Assembly (NCBI RefSeq): GCF_030867095.1
Contig: NC_081836.1
Location: 30,144,338 to 30,208,337, forward strand
DNA from: Alligator mississippiensis
Taxonomy: Eukaryota; Chordata; Crocodylia; Alligatoridae
Direction: 5' to 3'
Length of the DNA: 64,000 nucleotides
Both the position numbers and the translations under genes were made by a program. Below are positions 12,603-23,329 of this stretch, piece after piece. The notes beneath the pieces are model-generated. The model ran no database searches. It saw nothing but the letters and a program-made list of their open reading frames with translations, and had not been told where the DNA came from. How positions within the stretch are numbered: the first letter of the stretch is position 1; every line of letters begins with the position of its first letter.

Positions 12603-12680
12603 TATGAAAGGCGTGTGCTAGCATGACTGTGCAGTAGTGCCAATTACTGCACATTTAGTTAGTACCTGTTATTACTGTGA
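12603..12680. mobile_element. Right part of the split palindrome-rich MITE-like element
   Basis: It contains GACTGTGCAGTAGTGCC, ATTACTGCACATTTAG and TTATTACTGTGATG, the same word set as at 5.1 kb (GTGCAGTAGTGC is shared exactly). Confidence 0.5.
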
Positions 12681-12689
12681 TGCTCAGAA

Positions 12690-14540
12690 AAAGCTGAAAC
12701 AAAACCTTTTGGGCTGAGCTGTTCAGGGACAATTCATTAGCACTGGATATTGGCCTGACTTCTGTGGCAGCATTTGGGTTTAAGTGCCTTCACTAGAGGT
12801 TTGTCTGGGGTAGATCAAGGGAAAGGAGGACTGTGGTTCAAGGTCATTAAAAAGTCATTGAGGGACAGGGTTGGCACCCAGAGGTCCAAAATGCTGTAGG
12901 GCCCACAGGATGCGAGATGGTGGGTACACACGGAGTGACATGCCCAGGTCCTGGCCTAAGAGTTGAAGAAATATGTGATTCCACTCTGACTGAGCCAGGT
13001 CTGAGGCCTGCCCTGTGAGGGGTGCACTCAGACAGGCCCCAGGGAGGTCCAGCGGGCACCCCTGCACTTGTGATAACCATGGCATTCAGAGAACCTGCAG
13101 TTCTCCCCCTGAGAAGCCTGAAAACAGTGTTTCATGTAAGAGCGGGAATATAGCACTAGAGAGAACAGGATTGTGAAGGTCTCCCTTGCCTAGAAGCCTT
13201 GCCAGCCCAGCCCGAGAGCCAGGAGCCAGCCTGGCCTCCTCAGACACCCTCCCTCCCAGCACTGAAGCTGCCTGCCTCTTCCATCTGGCTCCCCCTGCCT
13301 GACGGCCATTCTGGGGTATGGGCAAGCCCAGGCCAAAGCCACCCTAAGGCAGGGCAACCCAGTCTCCACCTTGGCTGAGTCCAACTATTTTACCCACACC
13401 AGAGGCATATAGCAGGACAGCTCGTGCTTTTGCGCCTCCTCACCACACAAAGATGGCACCCAGGCTGCTGCCCCTGGTCACCCCCCTCAAATACACTACT
13501 GACCCAGGCCATCAGTCTAATTGGCCCCAACTATTACTGTACAGTGATTAAACCCCTCCTGCTCTGATGTCCTGCCTCTTGCAAAGAGCCTGGGATTGTA
13601 AGCCAGGGGATAGACCATGCTTAGACAGAGATCAAGGCAGGAGCTGGCTGCTCTGTGGCTACCTCCCTGGTCTGCTCTATGTTGCATATGGGTGGCCAGC
13701 ACCCTGACCTGCACACACAGGTGCTCAACTGCCACAGAGGGAGCTTGCATGGGTAGGAGCGGCATGACTCATGAGGCCTGGTGCCGGGCAGGGAACTGAG
13801 AGAGAACTCCTCTCTTCCTGCCTGGGGGCCGGGGAGGGCTGCTGGGTTGCACTCAGGGAGCTGAGCTGACAGAAGAGGCTAATTTGTTCTTTTGTCCCAG
13901 CAAAGTCCTATAAATAAACCACGGCCCTAGGGGGCCTGGCTGTGCCTGAACCCAGGCCCCTGGAGAGCACAGGGCTGGCAGTGCTGTCTCCCAGGTCTCC
14001 CAAGGACAGCCTGGGCAGGAGATGGAGCAGGGGGGAAGGAAGCAAAGCAGAGGCAGCAGCAGGAGGAGGGTGGAGAGAGAGGGAGGGAGAGAGATAAGGG
14101 GCGTCTAGAACCAGCCTTGTGGGTAGGCTTCACCATGGGCTTTCGTGGATGTAGGGAGGATCTTGCCCTGAGAACCACCAGGTTCCAGTGGCACTGCCCC
14201 TCCCTGGCCTGGGTCTGCAGGCAGCTCGAGGTGGGTGGGCCCAGCTCACGGGCACTTCTCCTCCAGCTTCTGGGCTGATGCTGCGCCTGCCCACACCACA
14301 CACATGCTCATTCCCCATCCCAGAGCTAGTTCTGATCTAGTGCTCACAATGGTGGTGCCCTCCTGCGGTGTATCCCATTTTGCACCAGAACAAACAAAGG
14401 CCGGGAAATACTGGCCTGGCAAATCAGACCCTTATGCCAGGCGGGGAGACGTGGCTGCACCTTTGGACCAGTGAGGAAGTTCCCATATTTACCACAAGAT
14501 GGCAGGTCTAGAGCAACGGTTTATTATTTATGATGATTAA
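12690..14540. other. Non-coding intergenic stretch
   Basis: No gene signal. One isolated ATTACTGTACAGTGATTA palindrome is at about 13532-13549. A purine-rich GAGG/GAGA run lies at 14060-14100. Confidence 0.4.
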
Positions 14541-14544
14541 TCGC

Positions 14545-14660
14545 CTGTATAGTTTGATTGCTTAGATTCCACAGTCAGGATCCCTTGGTGCTACAGGCTG
14601 TACATAAAATAGGAACCTGTCCCTGCCCCAAAGCTGTTACAACTGAAGTGAGAGGTGGAT
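14545..14660 (+). repeat. L3/CR1-type relic
   Basis: The stretch GTACATAAAATAGGAACCTG, then TCCCTGCCCCAAAGCTGTTACAA, matches the ancient 'gtacaaacac..agacagtccctgccccaaagagcttacaa' repeat. The match is by memory, moderate. Confidence 0.5.
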
Positions 14661-15324
14661 GAACTGCCCACCGCAGAACTCGGCAATGCACCTTAAAACT
14701 CTCTGAGGCAAGATCCAGTCTTGCCCCTGGGGCTTGCAGTCTTCATGAGCTGCAGTTTCCTATCATGGGCGACATGAGCCTCTACTTCAATGGGGGCCAA
14801 CCCATTTGGCAAGCCTGCCACAAATTAGCCCTGTGCCCTTCTGGAGTGCCACTAGTCTGATTCCCTTCCCCTGCCCCATCTGCTGCTCTGTTTTCTGCTC
14901 CCTGCCCCATCTGCTGCTGTGCTGCCTCCCCCCTCCCTGATCTGGTGCATGCTACACACACACAAGCTTCCCAGTCACTTGTGGCACTCATACTGCCGGT
15001 TGGCCACCTTGCTGTACCTAATGCAAACAAAGTGTGAAGCTGGGAGGCTGCCAAGGTACACTGTGTTCCCTTGGGTCACTATTCCCTGCCCTGCAGTCTA
15101 GACAGAGTAAGCTCTTCAAGGGAGAACTTCCATCTACCCATCCCTCTTCCAGATGCCTCCTGCCTTACCCCTCTGTCTCAGTGCTTTACCTGCCCCATGC
15201 ACTGTCTGCTCAGCACTATGCTTCTACTCACAGGGTCTGAAAATGACCTGCTCCTTGTATCTTTGGGGCAGAGCAGGGACCCCAGAACACTGCTCCCGTC
15301 TCTGCTGCTGGCAGACCTCTGCCT

Positions 15325-15420
15325 AGCCACCAGGACCTTGGTCTTAATCCCTGTACCTCAGTTCCCCCAGCTGTTAAATGGGGATAATACTCCAGTCCTT
15401 CACAGGTACAGTTAAAGACA
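15325..15420 (+). repeat. L3/CR1-type relic (short)
   Basis: CCTCAGTTCCCCCAGCTGTTAAATGGGGATAATACT matches the common 'cctcagtttccccatctgtaaaatggggataat' repeat core. Confidence 0.6.
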
Positions 15421-15619
15421 TGGCCCCACTCATCTTACAGGATGTCGTAGGATCTAGGGCTGGCTCCTCTCTGTTTTGCAGTCCTCTACTCTGCACCCCC
15501 CGCAACAGCCAGCGCTCAATGGGAAAGTCTCTGCTCCCCCTCCCTTGTGTTGGGTGGCAGTGACTGCTTGAAACCAGGTGCCCCTGGATGCAATGACTAT
15601 CCATTGCACCTGCACAGAC

Positions 15620-15850
15620 CTCTGTCATGCTAGGCACTGTGTGAACATAATAGAGACAGTCCTGGCTCCAAAGTCCTGTTTCCAATGTCAATAGATGCAG
15701 GCAGAAGAAGCTGTGATCACCTGCCCAGATTTTACATAAGCAAACCTGAGGCCTGGAGGGGAAGAGGGGACTTGCCCAAGTCTACACACAGCATCTGTGG
15801 CAGAGACAGGGGCTGAAACCTATGCTCTGCTCTTTGGCCTCAGTTACCTC
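15620..15850 (+). repeat. L3/CR1-type relic (long)
   Basis: It runs from TGCTAGGCACTGTGTGAACA, through AGAGACAGTCCTGGCTCCAAAG, to CCTGAGGCCTGGAGGGGAAG, ACTTGCCCAAG and GTGGCAGAGACAGGGGCTGAA, in the same order as in the ancient repeat. Confidence 0.65.
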
Positions 15851-15939
15851 ACCCTCCTTCTCCCTCTTCCCTGCAGGTGTTACACATGGGACTGAAATAT
15901 GTATCCAGACAAGAACCAAAGCAACACATCACCAGGCAC

Positions 15940-17777
15940 AGGGTGACAGGTTTAACCTTTATTTAGGCACTTGACTCCAGAGACAATGAACACACAGGAG
16001 GGAGCAGACACTGAGTGACAGAGTAGGGCTGGGTCCTGTCCACAGGTGACTTGGAGCTGGTGTGTGTGTGTGTGTGTTGTGGGGGGGAGGGCACAAAGGG
16101 TCTGGCTCTGGGTGCACCTCATGGAGCTGGTGGTCACTGGGGAAGGTAATCTCCAACTTTCCTGCTCCACCTGTGCAGATATACAAGCCAATGGACTTGC
16201 TATCACCACAACAATCCACAGCTATCACCATAACACCTCCAGGCCAGGCCTAGACACCAAGGGAGCTCTGTGGGGCTCATTGAAGCAAGAGACAAGCAGA
16301 CAAGCTGCTGTAACCCTTTTTCCATCACTCCAATAACCCATGGGAGGAAAAATGGACTGAGATTCGACCATGTCTTGTCCCTGTCTCAAGCCCTGAAGGA
16401 GATCTGTAAAGTGATGGACAGAGACAGGCTGAAAATGTTTGAAGGTGAAGAAGAATTTGAAATTTTCTGCTGCTTCTCCCCATATAAATCCAGGCTCTGT
16501 CTAGCCTGAATAGCTGCCCTAATGTGAGAACCCATGAAATGACATCACAAGGAGGGTGAGCAATGAGAAGGCGGAAGGAGCCAATTCTTATCACAGGGGT
16601 TGAACTCCAATGACTAATTAACATCCGGGAGAAAGGAGGCTTTTGTTAAAGACCAGCAGCCCGGGGCCCAGTCCTTCATATCAGGCTTGAGCATTTACCA
16701 ACTCCCTAAAACAAACCAATGGAGGCAGACTGGACCTTTCTGATGTTTTACATTTGAAACAAGCAGGGAAATACTGCCTTTTACACACACCTCCTGCAAC
16801 CAGGAAAATAAACCCTCTTTGTAAGCCCCTGCCAGGCCCCCTGGGCAGGGCGGGCAGGCCCCTCAGGTACAGTACCACCCCCACTTTGCTGAGGGCACAA
16901 GTGCTGTAGAAGGCACTGGCTGTGTGTTGCCTGCACGTTCTAGATGTGCTTGCCTTGCAGGCTCTGCATTGAGGCACCAGCATGCCCAAGCTGGCTTTAA
17001 ACCTACCAGTGCAGGGACCTGTGCATGTCCGGAGCTCAGTGTGGGCTGCCAAACCCACCCAAGAGCACCTAGTACCTCCTCCCATGCCCCTTCTGTCCCC
17101 CCAACAGTTTCTTACTCACTGAGCCCTGAAGGATGGACACACCTTGCAGCCCCCTTTTAGTGAAAAGCTTTTACTCATGTCCAGGCATGCACACACCCTC
17201 CTAAACACACATAGAGCAGTTTGCTTTGCTCTCCAAGGCCTCCACACTTGATCCTTAGTTTCCGGGAGGGAGGGAGCAAGCCATTTATCTATGTCCATTT
17301 AAGTGCCAAATCAGGCAACTTCCTGAGCTTCCCAAACAAACTCAAGTGCTGAAACCCCCAGCACTGCCCCCTGCCCCCTTTGCCCCCAGAAACATGGTGC
17401 TACCTAGCCAGCTCAGGTGTAGAAGGCAGCGGGGAGACTTCCACTGATTACCCTGGGCTGGGGCCTAGCTCTGTAACCCTTAGCCCCATGTCTGAACCCC
17501 CATCCCCAAAGCCTCACCCTCCCTGGCTTAGCGGCCCCTCTCACATTTTACAGGTCACAAGGGAGCTCTCTGCAATGCCAGCCCTATGTGTTCAACTCCC
17601 ACCACATTCACCAGCCTCCCACCCAGCACATGGGACTGCTCTGCAGGTCACAGGATGCTGGAGCTCACATGCCCCAGCAAAACCTAGCACTAGAGAGGAG
17701 TGCTGGAGCCCATACCCTCCCCAGTGCTGCAGGCTGAATGCCCCTGTCCCTGTCCAGGCACGGCTGGCCTCATGGAG
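15940..17777 (-). other. Probable 3'UTR of the MYADM-like gene with AATAAA signal
   Basis: AATAAA is present on the minus strand at 15963-15958, and no other gene lies between it and the stop. A 3'UTR of about 1.8 kb is similar to that of mammalian MYADM. The stretch contains a (TG)n run at 16060-16078 and no coding signal. Confidence 0.45.
16060..16078. repeat. (TG)n microsatellite
   Basis: About nine TG units, followed by TTGT and a G-run. Confidence 0.85.
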
Positions 17778-18656
17778 TTAGGTGGTTGCAGTCACAAAGA
17801 AGACCATCTTGGAGGAGTACACTAGGTCCACAATGTAGGCGATGAGGTTGAAGTAGGTGAGAAAGGTCACACCCAGTTTGCTGTTCCATTGACAGTCGCT
17901 GTTGCAGGGGCTTGGCCTGGACACACCCTTGAAGCTGTAGTAGGGCCAGATGACTGCTGTGGTCAGGTACATCAGCACAGCCAGGGCATTGTAACCTACC
18001 AGGACCTTCTCCAGGGGGAAGGGAATGTAGGCAAGACACTGGCCAATGGTGAGGATGATAATGAGCAGTGTGAGGATGAAGCAGATGCAGTAGACTGCCA
18101 TGGACCACTGCAGACCGGGCAAATGATAGTACGAATGGCCATTGTCCACAAGGGAGAAGATCAGGCAGGCCACGTAGGCTTCAAATACCTTCAGGAGGCC
18201 AGGCACTGTAGAGAGGAAGCTGCTGACATCTCCAGGCCGAGCCCTAGTCAGGCCCACCTCAATGGCGTAGGCGATGAAGCAGAGACAGGACATGGCGGTA
18301 GCTGCAGCCTGTCGAGCACAGACGCTGGTGGAGCATGTGCCATGGATGTAGACGGAGGGGTACACAATGGATGAGGTGAAGATCATGAGCGCTGCCAGCA
18401 TGGAGAAGGCGGAGGTGAAGTCGTCCCAGGAGAGTGGGAGCCTGGGGAACAGCTCGGTCAGCTCCAGCACTATGATGAGCACTGTCACAGCAAAGCAAAA
18501 GCACCAGCTGAACATGCACCAGGTCCCATAGGGGCCTGAGAAGGCCTTGGCATTGGCCACCAGGCTGAAGGCCGTGCAGGACAAGAAGATCTCAAAGAAC
18601 CGGGTGATCCCAACTGGGGAGATCAAGGAGCGGGCATTCATCCCAGTGACTGGCAT
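17778..18656 (-). CDS. MYADM-family protein (double MARVEL domain, single coding exon)
   Basis: The intact frame of 292 codons starts at an ATG with A at -3 and ends in TAA. Members of this family are eight-pass membrane proteins of the plasma membrane and endomembranes; human MYADM is linked to lipid-raft organisation and Rac1 targeting. About eight hydrophobic segments are visible, near residues 17-36, 46-69, 80-104, 117-136, 151-170, 183-209, 217-242 and 261-288. Family landmarks are SPVGITRFFEIF near the start, WCMFSWCFCFAV, LSWDDFTSAF, EVGLTRARPGDVSSF before the second MARVEL domain, VPGLLKVFEAYVACLIF, and VIWPYYSF. The SPVG start, VSSF and the C-terminal NLIAYIVDL recall MYADML2 slightly more than MYADM; human proteins are about 322 (MYADM) and 307 (MYADML2) residues. 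I cannot tell which paralogue this is, so no symbol is given. Confidence 0.93.
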   Translation of the reverse strand: MPVTGMNARSLISPVGITRFFEIFLSCTAFSLVANAKAFSGPYGTWCMFSWCFCFAVTVLIIVLELTELFPRLPLSWDDFTSAFSMLAALMIFTSSIVYPSVYIHGTCSTSVCARQAAATAMSCLCFIAYAIEVGLTRARPGDVSSFLSTVPGLLKVFEAYVACLIFSLVDNGHSYYHLPGLQWSMAVYCICFILTLLIIILTIGQCLAYIPFPLEKVLVGYNALAVLMYLTTAVIWPYYSFKGVSRPSPCNSDCQWNSKLGVTFLTYFNLIAYIVDLVYSSKMVFFVTATT

Positions 18657-18662
18657 GGTGCT
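18657..18662 (-). other. 5'UTR remnant and splice acceptor before the MYADM-like ATG
   Basis: Reading the minus strand, a pyrimidine-rich tract CTTCTCCTGTGCCCAG ends at 18663, only six bases before the ATG. MYADM-family genes commonly keep the whole coding sequence in one exon behind non-coding 5' exons, so this acceptor fits. The upstream exon was not identified. Confidence 0.6.
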
Positions 18663-18663
18663 C

Positions 18664-21600
18664 TGGGCACAGGAGAAGCCTAGCAGCTGATTCCAGCCCC
18701 AGGTGTTGCTCCCTCCTGAATTTCACCACCGGGAGGCTGCAGTGGGTTCAGGGTCCTCTGCCTTGTTGCGTGGCCCTGGCTGCACCCTGGCCTGCGTGAT
18801 TCCTGAGCAGCTGGCACAGGTGCAGAAGGCTGCGTTGCTCGTAATGGAGTGTGGTGCTGATCGCTGGGTGGTTATGTGCCTGGTTCACCACCCCGCCCAG
18901 CTCCGTGTCAAAGGAGCTGAGTGCTGCCTGAGAGCTCTCTTATCTGGGCAACAGGGTGGGACCCACCCGGGAGACGGAATCAGGAAATAATAGTGACGAT
19001 CCTGTGCCCTGCCCCAGCCAACACGGAGCAAGCCAGCGAGACACACCTTACAGCACCTGCCCTGCTCCCCTCCCAGTCCCTGTGCCCACCCAGCTCTGCC
19101 TTGCTGGTGCCCCTGAGCTGAGCTCTGCCACCCTCCCACTTGGTGCAGGACCCCCAGGAAGCCAGAGCTGCTTTAGCAGTGGCAGTGAGAGCTGTCAGGC
19201 CCAGCCCAGGATTCTCCAAGTTCAGCACAGACTGGTTCAGCCACACAGCCTGGCCTGGGGCCCAGGCTGGGAGGCAGGTAAATCATTAATAGCAGGATGG
19301 TTAAAGGGTAACTGTGCCCATGGTGATGCTGCGCTTGGCTGGGTGGGAGCCCCAAGTGCCAGTGTGAGTAGGAGATGCCTGGGCTTGCCCTGCACTGCCA
19401 TGTGGAGCAGGGGAAGAGGCTCCTTTCTCCCCTGCCAGACAGGGGCCCTCGTGCCTGAGTCTGGTGGGTATGGTGAGGGCAGGCCTGGCTCTGAGCTCCC
19501 CCTGGCTCTCAGCAAGCAGAAGTGGCTCTACTGGGGTCCTCAGTTACACCCCTGCTGAGCTAGGGTCAGTAAGGAGCAGATTTTTATTCCCATTACCAAG
19601 GGGAAAAGGGGGGGGGGGGCATGAAGGCCGTGTGCCACGTGCCTCCCATGCCTGCCTGCCTCCCTCATTGAGCAGTGGCGAGGAGTGCAGGTGTCTGCTA
19701 CCTGTGTGGGGGGCACTGGGAGGAACTACTTTTTTGTCAGAGGCACGCAGGGAATGGAGGCCTCAGGTTGTAAGGGCAAGAGCTGCTCTTCCAGCTACAT
19801 GTTTAGGGGGTGGGAAATGCTGCAAAGGGAGGTCCGGAGCCTGTGGCTGGAGCCACATGGGCATTGGAGCCCTCAAGGGCGGAGTGCGGAGGGCTGGATT
19901 GCTACAGCAGCTATGTGAAGCTCAGGGGAAGGAGGGTACACAGGAGACACACTGTGGGGTGCAGGCTGAGAGGCTTTTACCAGGCAAGGTGCTTATCCTC
20001 TCCTTTATTGTCTCAGGGGTCTTCAGTCTCTGGTGCACCATCACAGCACTCCTAGCACAGAGGAGACAGGGCTGTAAGAGCATCAGGCCCTGGGAACTGC
20101 TAACTCCTTCATGCCTGCAGCTGTCAGGCCCTGGCTGCCTGAAGCAGCACCTGTAGCCTCAGCTAGATGGGGTATGAGGCCCAAACCAGGACCCCACTGA
20201 CTTATAGTGAGTGGAGGAAACCTGCCCAAGCTGAACTGGGCTGAGCTGCTGAGGTCGGCCACCAACATGGGGCTTTGGTGGGTGGTTCTGTCAGCTGAGG
20301 GCACCGCAGGGTAGGAGGGAGGGCAGTTCAGGTGGGGCAGCAGGCAGTGATGGGCGGGGGGGGGCTTCCCAGGTTTACCTGGGATAGCCACAGCAAGCAA
20401 ACGTGATGCTGCAGGGCTGGCTCCTGCCCCTGCCAGTGGGAAAGGCCAGGCAAGACCAGCCACCCATCGGGCCGGGGATAGGGAGCACTTCTACCTGCAG
20501 GCTGGCACTCAGTGACAAGTGGAGGCAGCTGCCCACTTCCCACCATGAAGCTCCATCTAGCTCTGTCACTGCAGCCTCCAAGCATCTTGCAGCTGGGACC
20601 TGACTGGTCCTTGTTGTGGTCCTGGCAGCAGGGGAAGATTTGTCCCTTTAGTAGAGGGTAAAGGGCATAGTGACCTCTCAGGGGCACACACGAACTGAGG
20701 CAGAGCCCAGGTGTCCTGAGGCCTCATCCCATGCCTTGCCACCTGCCCATTTTCCATTCTGGTTGCTAGAGATTCCCTTGGCAACAAACAGTGGGGTGCA
20801 GGGCAGGAACTCAACAGGGTAGACATTTTTGGCCCATTTGTCTGAGCAGGTAGCATAGCCATAACCCTGAAGCATCCTCCCAGTGCCCTGTCCTGCACTT
20901 GAACCTTCAGGAGCCGGGATGCCTCTCTGAGCAGCTGGCAGGCTGGATTTACTACTTTCTACACCAGTAGGTGCCCAGCAGTGTGAGGGGCCTGTTTTGG
21001 TTGAAGCAGCTGCACAGGAAGAAAGGATGCAGCAAAGACACACCACAACTTGCAGGGCAGGGCCTCTTCCCCAGCCCAAGGCCACCAGTGCTGTGCCTTT
21101 CAGCATCTGCACTTGCCAGGGGAGGTTGGTGCAGGGACCCTGCCTTGGGGTCCCTGGGAACACCTTGAGGCAGATAGCACTAGCACCAGGGAGCTGCCCC
21201 CTTCCAGTCCTGGACCACATCCTACACTCAGCTGCCTTCCCAGCCTGCAAACACTGCTGAGGACACCCATGCTGTAGGTCCAGCATGCTTTGCTTTGCTC
21301 CACCTGGGCACTCAGTGCTGAGATGATAGAGCTAGAGCTGCTGGGGCAGCATCTGTGCCAGGCTGTGGGGGAGATGGGGTAGGGAGGGCTAGAGAGCCTC
21401 TTATCAGCATCCCAGACAGGAGAGGAGGCAGGGATAGCTCCTCCTGGCTGCCCCTTCTCTCGTCACACAAGATGAGTGATGCTCAGCTGTGGCTGAGGAG
21501 ATCTGGCTCCTGCCTTGTGGCTCAGGAGCTGCCCCTTCTCTCGTCTGGACAGAGGTGCAGGTGCTGGGCCATCCTTGCTCAAGCCAGGCCTGAGGGCGGG

Positions 21601-21960
21601 GCGCTATGACAAGATGTCCAAGCCAGCCTTGCTGAGGGCATTACCTGGGACAAAACCAGGGGGACACCCTAGTGCTGACCACAGGAAGAGGCCTGATGCC
21701 CCCCACCAGCTCTGTCTGCAAAGCATCTCAGCCCAGTGCTCCAGTCCTGGTCAGCCCCCAAGCCAGAAACTGGCCTGTGTTTCTGGGTGCTGTCTGGGGG
21801 CAGCCTCTGTTTGGAAGGAGACTCAGGAAGAAAGACAGGCCAGGCCAGGGTGAGGGAGGGTAGGGACATGTGGAATGACAGATGAGGCCCCATGAGGATG
21901 GTTTCCTGCTGCTGCCTCTTCTATGGGGCTGGACAGGTGCCAAGCCAAGGGTTCCAGGTT
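18664..21960. other. Intergenic region between the MYADM-like gene and SEPTIN12
   Basis: It must contain the 5' exon and promoter of the MYADM-like gene, but I cannot place them; there is no CpG island. Open frames (19464-20156 plus, 20678-21286 minus) lack motifs. A G-run is present near 19610-19620. Confidence 0.5.
19278..19290 (-). promoter_or_regulatory. HNF1-like site upstream of the MYADM-like gene
   Basis: The minus strand reads ATTAATGATTTAC, matching 11 of 13 positions of the HNF1 consensus GTTAATNATTAAC, about 620 bases upstream of the ATG. A single site can occur by chance; use is unproven. Confidence 0.2.
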
Positions 21961-21964
21961 GATT

Positions 21965-23184
21965 TTTAATATGTGATCAAAGTCCGCAGGCAGAGTAAAT
22001 CCCACAGCGCACTATACACAAGGGAGTGAACATACATACACTGCCCAGGGCTGGCTGAGGGAGGCTGCTGGCGATCACCTCAGGGACCCCTTTGGCTCTC
22101 CAGTTCCATGACAGTCATGCCCAGCCCAGTAAGTGCCACTCTCTTGGCATGGGGCAGCTGGCAGCTTCCCCCACTTCCTGTTCATTAGGATGGGACTTGG
22201 GCCCTCCACTCTGGCTAGCTCTAACCCTGACTTTCCCAACCAACCCTGCACCCTCATCCTCTAGGACCTTATAGAGGGGTTCTTCCACTGCATGGCAGAG
22301 GGCTGGCCTGATAACCCCAGGCATCCCGCATCCCACAGCAAGGAGGGTTGGCCCCTCAGACCAATAGTTTCCCCTTCCCCTTTCTCTCGCATACAGGGTC
22401 TCCTATCCTTCCCAGTGAAGGCCTGGCACTGTATCTCCCCTCAGCTGGTCCTACAGCCCCCAAGGGTCCAGCAGTCTCAGTGCAGTGCATGCATGGTGGG
22501 TTTTGCTCTTTCCTACTGAGGGAAGGGAAGACCAGTGCTCAGCTGCAGATCTAGGACTGCCCCAGCAAAGGAAGCAGTGTTTGGAGGTGGGCTGGCCTGG
22601 CACTGCCCTGGGAAGGGCTGGACCTCCATGCCCACTGCTGCTGCTTGAGGCCCCTGAGACCTGTCCTCTGGTGGCCTGGGCATAGGGTGCTCAGACCTGC
22701 TGGCCCCACAGAGGCAATGGGAACTCTCCAGAACTGAGGAGACACTTGTTGTGGAGCAGAGGAGCACATAGTATCAGGGGCACAACACAAAAGTCACTGG
22801 CAGTTGGGGTGCAGCTAGGACTAGCTTGGGGAAGTCCTAGTCAGGGGCAGCTGCAGAGTAGGGGGGAGAAAGGTGGAAGGGAGAAGGAGTGTCTGTGAGG
22901 CAGTGGTTGGCACAACAGTCCCAGCATCTCCATGAGCTGCAGCTTGGCAGTGAGGTCTTGGCACATTGGCAGAAGTGGCACCAGGCCTGGCTCCAGAGGG
23001 CACATGAATGGACAAGATGGCTGGGGCACTGGGACATTGAGAAGGGAGAGATGGGGACTGTCCAGAGGCCGGGGGTGGCTCCCAGCAGGAAGTGGGTGTG
23101 CTCCTCCCTGGTGCAATCAGTCCATGTGCCCTGTACAGGAAGAGGTGCAGGGCCACAAGGGCAGGGACACCTTGCCCTTGCTGC
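21965..23184 (-). other. SEPTIN12: Probable SEPTIN12 3'UTR with candidate poly(A) signal
   Basis: Downstream of the stop there is no other convincing coding sequence. The first good poly(A)-type hexamer on the minus strand is ATTAAA at 21970-21965. A canonical AATAAA also occurs at 20009-20004, which would give a 3'UTR of about 3.2 kb. Which one is used cannot be decided from sequence. Confidence 0.35.
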
Positions 23185-23329
23185 TCAGAGGTTGCTCTCC
23201 ACCTCATCCTTCTCCTGCAGCCCATTGACAGGGCTGAGCGCCAGCCGGTTGCTCTCGTTCAGCCGCCGCACACGGTAGCTCTCGTAATGCATGTTGTGGG
23301 TGATGTCCTTCAGGTCCTGCAGGTGGGAT
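23185..23329 (-). CDS. SEPTIN12: SEPTIN12 coding exon 9 (C-terminus, stop)
   Basis: The acceptor is GCCTAG; the TGA stop is at 23187-23185. It encodes [19 protein letters not shown], then [13 protein letters not shown] and a short acidic tail ending ESNL. There is no coiled coil, as in other members of the SEPT3 group. The tail differs from the longer human SEPTIN12 end, which is the least conserved part of the family. Confidence 0.93.

Noticed and set aside
20678-21286. 202-codon minus-strand frame between the two genes
   Set aside because: Gly/Ser/Cys/Pro-rich with no motif; lies where SEPTIN12 3'UTR or the MYADM-like 5' region is expected.
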